From positions 1 to 10,175 of the forward strand of contig CAAGGN010000151.1 of NCBI GenBank assembly GCA_900769375.1: a DNA stretch of 10,175 nt, written 5' to 3'. Below are positions 7,088 to 10,175 of the stretch, piece by piece. Below the pieces are notes generated by a model. The model was given only the letters and a program-made list of their open reading frames with translations, was not told the origin of the DNA and ran no database searches. Made by a program: the position numbers and the translations under genes. This DNA is from Clostridia bacterium (GTDB taxonomy: Bacteria; Bacillota; Clostridia; Oscillospirales; Acutalibacteraceae). Each line of letters starts with the position of its first letter. The first letter of the stretch is position 1.

Positions 7088-7116
7088 GATAATTCAGGTT
7101 ATCAAATTCGATAACC
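7088..7116. promoter_or_regulatory. LysR-type operator: three GATAA/TTATC half-sites
   Basis: A perfect palindrome GGTTATC-AAATTC-GATAACC lies at 7097-7116. A third half-site, GATAA, lies at 7088-7092. The three cores begin at 7088, 7099 and 7110, an exact 11-bp pitch that places them on one face of the helix. LysR-family tetramers typically use a palindromic recognition site near -65 plus an adjoining activation site. Here the palindrome centre is about 66 bp upstream of the inferred adhE start. The LysR gene immediately upstream is the natural candidate to bind it. Confidence 0.6.
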
Positions 7117-7145
7117 CTCATAAAATTAATGATTCCAAATATAAA

Positions 7146-7177
7146 AAGCCCGTGTTCCCTTCCGAGAACACGGGCTT
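7146..7177 (-). terminator. Intrinsic terminator of the LysR-family gene
   Basis: A 12-bp GC-rich stem, AAGCCCGTGTTC paired with GAACACGGGCTT, has an 8-nt loop and is followed on the minus strand by TTTTTAT. It lies 10 nt past the LysR-family stop codon. It separates that gene from the adhE unit, so the two are regulated independently despite sharing a strand. Confidence 0.9.
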
Positions 7178-7187
7178 CAAAAAATTA

Positions 7188-8117
7188 TCATAAATATCTT
7201 CTTTTTGCTTCGCAGAGTTCGGTTATAAACTGCCTGTCAAGCGGGGATAACTTATACCCTTGCTTGTAAATCAAAACATCCCTATATATCTTGCGGTTAT
7301 CCTCGCACTTTTTCATAACGAGATTATAGCGCTCGAGCAAACTAGTTGGCGCAGGTGAAACCCACATAAATGTTTCCGGGTTTTGAGATAAGATATCGAA
7401 CTGACTTGCCCTTTCAAATATAAATATTCTGCGGTTAATATTATCGGGCAACTCCTCTTTTACCACTTTAGAAAGGGGCATTGAAGGAACATAGGGGTCG
7501 GCGTGAGCAATTTCAATATAGTTTACCAAATCATCAAAGGTAATTTTTCCCTTTTTCGCAAGAGGATTGTCGGCGCTCATTATCAAATTATATGTAAATT
7601 CGGTAACAAGTTCATAGTGAAAACCTTTTTCCTCAAGCATAGTTTTGAAATATTTATCATAATTTTCGGCATAACGGATGATTCCCAACTTATAATCGTG
7701 GTCAAGCATATTATGAATGGTGCGCTGGGAATTGGTTTCCTTATAAAATATCTCGGCATCCTCACGGGATAAGGATTTAGAGAATTTAGCAAATGCCTCG
7801 GATATATAACAGGCGCGAGGAACGGAAATTGAAAATTTCTGCTTTTTTGGAGCCCCCGTTTTATAGAAATTCTCAACCGCATCAATCTGCCCCAAAATCT
7901 CCTTAGCAAAATTTATAAACTCCTCGCCTTCGGGAGTCAATTTCATACCGTTTTGAGTACGCTCAAAAATGGTTATACCCAAATCGGTTTCAAGTTCTTT
8001 TATAGAACGGCTGATATTGGGCGCCGCAACCAAAAGTTTTTCCGATGCCTTATTAAGAGAGCCGGAACGAGCCACCTCAACAGCGTGTTTCATATGCAGT
8101 AAATTCAAAACCCTCAC
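7188..8117 (-). CDS. LysR-family transcriptional regulator
   Basis: A protein of about 309 residues. The N-terminal 60 residues form a winged helix-turn-helix of LysR type (SGSLNKASEKLLVAAPNISRSIKELE, shown by its A-x-P-x-x-S-R-x-I-x-x-L-E core, then FERTQNGMKLTPEG). The rest fits a two-lobed periplasmic-binding-protein-like effector domain (about 90-300). The effector is unknown. The reading frame opens with GTG at 8117, but TTG at 8108 gives MNLLHMKHAVEVA, which resembles family N-termini better and puts GGCGG/GTGAGG in ribosome-binding position; I favour 8108 but keep the longer frame. A good sigma-A promoter lies upstream and a strong terminator downstream. Its position before adhE with a LysR-type operator between them suggests that it activates the adhE-hydS unit. 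Confidence 0.92.
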   Translation of the reverse strand: MRVLNLLHMKHAVEVARSGSLNKASEKLLVAAPNISRSIKELETDLGITIFERTQNGMKLTPEGEEFINFAKEILGQIDAVENFYKTGAPKKQKFSISVPRACYISEAFAKFSKSLSREDAEIFYKETNSQRTIHNMLDHDYKLGIIRYAENYDKYFKTMLEEKGFHYELVTEFTYNLIMSADNPLAKKGKITFDDLVNYIEIAHADPYVPSMPLSKVVKEELPDNINRRIFIFERASQFDILSQNPETFMWVSPAPTSLLERYNLVMKKCEDNRKIYRDVLIYKQGYKLSPLDRQFITELCEAKRRYL

Positions 8118-8143
8118 CGCCTAATTGGTTTCATATTATATAT

Positions 8144-8172
8144 ATTATATCATTTAATGTAGGCAAAATCAA
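8144..8172 (-). promoter_or_regulatory. Sigma-A promoter of the LysR-family gene
   Basis: On the minus strand, TTGATT (8172-8167) and a perfect TATAAT (8149-8144) are separated by 17 nt. The -10 box lies about 27 nt upstream of the GTG start and 36 nt upstream of the TTG alternative. Box quality suggests constitutive expression unless the palindrome just upstream is an operator. Confidence 0.72.
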
Positions 8173-8181
8173 TGGGCGAGT

Positions 8182-8209
8182 TGTCTGTTTTGATCCACCA
8201 AAACGGACA
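8182..8209. repeat. 28-bp near-palindrome upstream of the LysR promoter
   Basis: The arms are TGTCTGTTTTG and CAAAACGGACA, one mismatch in 11 bp, around ATCCAC. It ends about 10 bp before the -35 box of the LysR promoter, at roughly -45 to -70, where an activator could bind. The TGTCxGTTTTG and GGTGGATC pattern also recalls terminal repeats of IS21-like insertion sequences, so it may be an IS-end remnant. The half-sites differ from the GATAA sites before adhE, so self-regulation by the same LysR protein is unlikely. Confidence 0.5.
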
Positions 8210-8324
8210 CCTTGATATGTATACCACATTTTTGGGCTCTTTGTAAGGTCTGCTTCTATCGATATCTGACCGATACCAAAAACAAAAAAACTCCCTTGTT
8301 CGAATCCCTATTCCCCTTTTTAGC

Positions 8325-8362
8325 CAAAAATAAAAACCACCCTGATGGGTGGTTTATTTTTG
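8325..8362. terminator. Terminator-like hairpin with A-rich and T-rich flanks
   Basis: ACCACCC and GGGTGGT pair around TGAT. The stem extends through CAAAAATAAA on the left and TTTATTTTTG on the right, with two unpaired A residues. Flanking A and T tracts make it able to end transcription in both directions. No gene ends next to it on either strand: the TPR-type gene has its own hairpin and the plus strand holds no gene before it. It may be left from a lost gene or belong to a dispersed repeat. Confidence 0.6.
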
Positions 8363-8383
8363 AAAGGGTAGTATAAATTCGAA

Positions 8384-8418
8384 GCAGTTTGATTTTTTAA
8401 CCTATATGTTCAAACCGC
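8384..8418. repeat. Imperfect inverted repeat
   Basis: GCAGTTTGA (8384-8392) and TCAAACCGC (8410-8418) are complementary at 8 of 9 positions with a 17-nt spacer. No T-tract follows, so it is not a terminator. A smaller palindrome, ATAGTT-ACA-AACTAT, lies at 8443-8457. Function unknown; both could be chance in AT-rich DNA. Confidence 0.3.
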
Positions 8419-8469
8419 TACATATTTTAGGGATGGTGTTTTATAGTTACAAACTATGTTATTTAAGAC

Positions 8470-8502
8470 AAAACCGTTAGGGCAAAATGCTCTAACGGTT
8501 TT
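8470..8502 (-). terminator. Intrinsic terminator of the TPR-type gene
   Basis: A 14-bp stem (AAAACCGTTAGGGC with GCTCTAACGGTTTT, one G-T pair) with a 5-nt loop lies 17 nt past the stop codon of the TPR-type gene. On the minus strand the stem ends in GGTTTT followed by GTCTT, an acceptable though not perfect T-tract. Symmetry allows action on either strand. Confidence 0.75.
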
Positions 8503-8519
8503 ATAATATTATTTCTTTA

Positions 8520-9440
8520 TCATTCTATTTCCACTACTTTTTCTTTTTTCGTCGCACATTCTAGCCGTTCTATCAATTCCATTATGCCTTTGTGTCCTTG
8601 GAAATAATCCTTCATCTCATTTACTCTATATAAAAGCATTGCTCTTTCACTTCCGGACCAACATTTAAAATATTCGTTGGGGTTGTATTCCAAAGAATCA
8701 ACAAAGAGTGATGTATACTTATAAGTTTTTAACTCATCAAATTGTACTGCCTCTTTTTCGGCTAAAAGTAAATATTCATAAGCCCTTTCCTTATTATTTT
8801 TCAGTAAATACAACTCGGCTAATCTTCGGCAATTCCAACCTACTATTCTGTGATAAAATTGAAAATTACCATCTGGCATTAATAAATAATATAACTTATT
8901 TGCTGTTTCAACATACTGTATTTTCTCATTCACAGATAAACTTTCCGTAAAACCGTATTCTTTTTGAAATGCTATTTTTACCATTGTCGTTGCAACGTAG
9001 TCAACTGCCTCTAACATATTGTTTTGAAGTTGATTCTTTTTTTCTGTACCTGATAATATTTGTTCCAATAAGAATTCTCTGCAGTATTCCATTTTTGCAA
9101 TTCCCTTTGTCAACTGCAATGCTGCTGAAGTATTCCCTGTCTTAACATGGTGCTCACACAATAATTTGACTGCTCTGCAACGTTCTACCTCGTCTTTGCT
9201 TTCTTCCAAAACATTCTGACAAAGTGTATATATTTGATTAGAGAATTTCGCAGAAATATATTCTTCTTTTTGGGCTTTTGTCCCTTTCTCATATAAATCC
9301 ATAATTTCTGCCAAGTTCATCATAAAGTGATGGTCTCGTGGAAATTGTTTTCTTGCATCTAGCATTGCATCCTTGCACAAATCCAACTTTCCATCTTTAC
9401 GATATTCTTTATACATTTCTTCATATCTTTCTTTATCCAA
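8520..9440 (-). CDS. TPR-like C-terminal part of an XRE-type regulator, apparently lacking its HTH
   Basis: The frame encodes up to 306 residues of helical repeats with the spacing of tetratricopeptide repeats (CKDAMLDARKQFPRDHHFMMNLAEI; AVKLLCEHHVKTGNTSAALQLTKGIA; ELYLLKNNKERAYEYLLLAEKEA). The order, ending in a YTSLFVDSLEYNP-like segment, resembles the C-terminal part of clostridial XRE-family regulators that carry an N-terminal helix-turn-helix of about 65 residues. That domain is missing. The frame opens with TTG at 9440; an in-frame TAA lies two codons further upstream, and I see no ribosome binding site. The first ATG is at 9416, also without a good site. This is probably a 5'-truncated regulator, perhaps a pseudogene, cut at the junction with the divergent SAP gene. 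A complete stand-alone TPR protein is the alternative. Confidence 0.65.
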   Translation of the reverse strand: MDKERYEEMYKEYRKDGKLDLCKDAMLDARKQFPRDHHFMMNLAEIMDLYEKGTKAQKEEYISAKFSNQIYTLCQNVLEESKDEVERCRAVKLLCEHHVKTGNTSAALQLTKGIAKMEYCREFLLEQILSGTEKKNQLQNNMLEAVDYVATTMVKIAFQKEYGFTESLSVNEKIQYVETANKLYYLLMPDGNFQFYHRIVGWNCRRLAELYLLKNNKERAYEYLLLAEKEAVQFDELKTYKYTSLFVDSLEYNPNEYFKCWSGSERAMLLYRVNEMKDYFQGHKGIMELIERLECATKKEKVVEIE

Positions 9441-9472
9441 GTTATTTTACATATGATTTTAATATAAATAAC
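9441..9472. repeat. Inverted repeat between two divergent truncated genes
   Basis: GTTATTT (9441-9447) and AAATAAC (9466-9472) form a perfect 7-bp inverted repeat 18 nt apart. Inside it, ATAT on each side extends the pairing to 11 nt with a 3-nt bulge. It fills almost all of the 35-nt gap between the two divergent frames, both of which seem to lack their native 5' ends. It could be a recombination or strand-switch point, a shared operator, or a chance AT-rich palindrome. Confidence 0.4.
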
Positions 9473-9475
9473 CCT

Positions 9476-9961
9476 ATGAAATATCATCAAAAAGTTGTAG
9501 ATGAAGGTTACTTGGAGGAAGCTTCGATTTCAAACTCTTTACAACAACTTAAGGTAGATCAATTAAAAAAACTCTTGGTAGCTAATGGTTTATCAGACAA
9601 AGGTAAGAAGGACGCACTTATTCAACGTATTGTTGATGAGGTGGATACCAGTTCATTGAACTTAGATAAAGTATATGTTCCAAGTGAAAAAGGATGGGAA
9701 CATTTAAAGATTTACGACTATTTATTCAAGGTTAAAAAATATGGTATTAAATTTGAAGAGTACGAAGCACAACAAAAGAAAATGCAATCTTCTCGCTCAA
9801 ATGATGTAATTTGGCAGATCCTTAATGCGAAATTCAATGAATATAATATGGCGCGTGACTTCGGATTGGCGCGCAATGAATTATACAACAAAGCTTTACT
9901 GCTTTCTGAAGAAGAAAAACAAGCAGATGCTTTACTGCACTATATTTTGGTGCTTTATTAA
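9476..9961 (+). CDS. SAP-domain protein, apparently truncated at both ends
   Basis: The frame encodes 161 residues from ATG at 9476. Residues 21-55 are a SAP-type helix-extended-loop-helix (LQQLKVDQLKKLLVANGL, then KGKKDALIQRIV), a motif associated with nucleic-acid binding. Residues 58-161 match the pattern of the longer clostridial SAP proteins (DKVYVPSEKGWEHLKIYDYLF; MARDFGLARNELYNKALLL). Those proteins are usually much longer, with a variable linker before YHQKVVDEGYLEEAS and further helical sequence after ALLHYILVLYY. Here both extensions are missing: TAA follows LHYILVLY directly. I see no ribosome binding site. An upstream ATG at 9338 would run antisense through the TPR gene and add residues of no recognisable kind, so I reject it. 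Probably a gene remnant. Confidence 0.65.
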   Translation: MKYHQKVVDEGYLEEASISNSLQQLKVDQLKKLLVANGLSDKGKKDALIQRIVDEVDTSSLNLDKVYVPSEKGWEHLKIYDYLFKVKKYGIKFEEYEAQQKKMQSSRSNDVIWQILNAKFNEYNMARDFGLARNELYNKALLLSEEEKQADALLHYILVLY

Positions 9962-10171
9962 GAAATCGCTAAAGGGAGCACTATCGCTGATAAAGGTATC
10001 GTATGTGAACTTTGCGCCGAGTCTAAAACCGACAATGAAACTGTCAAGATTTGATTCTCCGTTCACTACGCTCCAAGCGTTGACGTGGTCGAGAAACTTG
10101 CTTTTTTCTTCGCCTTTGAGTTTGGCGGTCAAGTATTCCTCAGTTTCGTTGAGCGTTTGCATTTCTTTCAT
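9932..10171 (-). CDS. Small DUF6809-like protein
   Basis: The frame encodes 79 residues from ATG at 10171. It is open toward the window edge, so a longer N-terminus is possible. The segment LDSFIVGFRLGAKFTYDTFI resembles the conserved core of DUF6809-type small helical proteins, which are common in clostridial mobile elements and have no known function. No signal peptide, cysteine motif or membrane helix is seen. The gene converges on the SAP gene and overlaps its last 30 nt. The final eight or so residues (IKHQNIVQ) are antisense to the SAP coding sequence and probably not native; the original end was likely near SDFL. The match is from memory of the family pattern. Confidence 0.55.
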   Translation of the reverse strand: MKEMQTLNETEEYLTAKLKGEEKSKFLDHVNAWSVVNGESNLDSFIVGFRLGAKFTYDTFISDSAPFSDFLIKHQNIVQ

Positions 10172-10175
10172 TACC

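Larger units (their letters stand above)
8118..8519. other. 402-nt intergenic region without a recognisable gene
   Basis: This gap lies between the LysR-family gene and the TPR-type gene. It holds the LysR promoter, a 28-bp near-palindrome, two terminator-like hairpins and two weaker inverted repeats. A short minus-strand open stretch (about 8140-8300, encoding KEPKNVVYISRCPFWW-like residues) has no start or ribosome binding site that I trust. The segment GTTCGAATCCC (8299-8309) resembles a tRNA T-loop, but no matching stems are present. I see no coding gene here; the mix of hairpins suggests an old insertion boundary or a dispersed noncoding repeat. Confidence 0.6.

Noticed and set aside
7020..7145. 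Riboswitch or attenuator leader before adhE
   Set aside because: No conserved aptamer core or terminator/antiterminator pair is visible; the inverted repeats there are better explained as Rex and LysR operators.
8295..8320. Possible tRNA gene or tRNA 3' end (GTTCGAATCCC motif)
   Set aside because: The T-loop-like bases are present, but the flanking bases do not pair into a T-stem and no anticodon arm, D-arm or acceptor stem can be found upstream.
9338..9475. Upstream ATG extending the SAP frame by 46 residues
   Set aside because: This stretch is antisense to the TPR-type gene, its residues resemble no protein family (low-complexity F/Y/H-rich), and it has no ribosome binding site.

Overview
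The window reads as a piece of a Clostridia-type Firmicutes genome, probably a strictly anaerobic gut or rumen fermenter related to Ruminococcaceae/Oscillospiraceae. The basis is an AdhE-type ethanol pathway, a group C (sensory) [FeFe] hydrogenase, AGGAG-type ribosome binding sites, AT-rich intergenic DNA and a clostridial Rex-type operator. No rRNA, complete tRNA, CRISPR array or transposase gene was found.

The core (about 240-8117, minus strand) is a LysR-family regulator gene with its own promoter and terminator, followed by a tightly packed six-gene unit: adhE, an APH-fold kinase, two tandem thioredoxin-like [2Fe-2S] proteins, a HydS-like [FeFe] hydrogenase with a PAS domain, and a SpoIIE/PP2C-type phosphatase. 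Gaps between these genes are 19, 12, 5 and 6 nt, and the last pair overlaps by 8 nt, so they are probably one transcript. The 190-nt region before adhE carries a near-perfect Rex operator (TTGTTAA-N4-TTAACAG) on top of a likely -10 box. Upstream of that lie three GATAA/TTATC half-sites at an 11-bp pitch, which suit a LysR-family activator. The simplest model is a circuit in which NADH/NAD+ (Rex), an unknown LysR effector and H2/redox state (HydS to phosphatase, perhaps opposed by the APH kinase) jointly set ethanol versus hydrogen production.

The flanks look rearranged. At the left end, the 3' part of a membrane acyltransferase gene (plus strand, open at the window edge) meets the phosphatase gene. 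The phosphatase seems to lose its native C-terminus at about position 235 and then reads antisense through the acyltransferase gene. At the right end (8520-10175) there are a TPR-type protein lacking the expected HTH N-terminus (TTG start, in-frame stop just upstream), a SAP-domain protein that appears cut at both ends, and a DUF6809-like small protein whose 3' end runs 30 nt into the SAP gene. The 402-nt gap 8118-8519 holds the LysR promoter, two terminator-like hairpins, a 28-bp near-palindrome resembling a transposon end or operator, and no recognisable gene.

The right flank therefore looks like an accessory or decayed mobile region, although assembly or amplification chimeras cannot be excluded from sequence alone.
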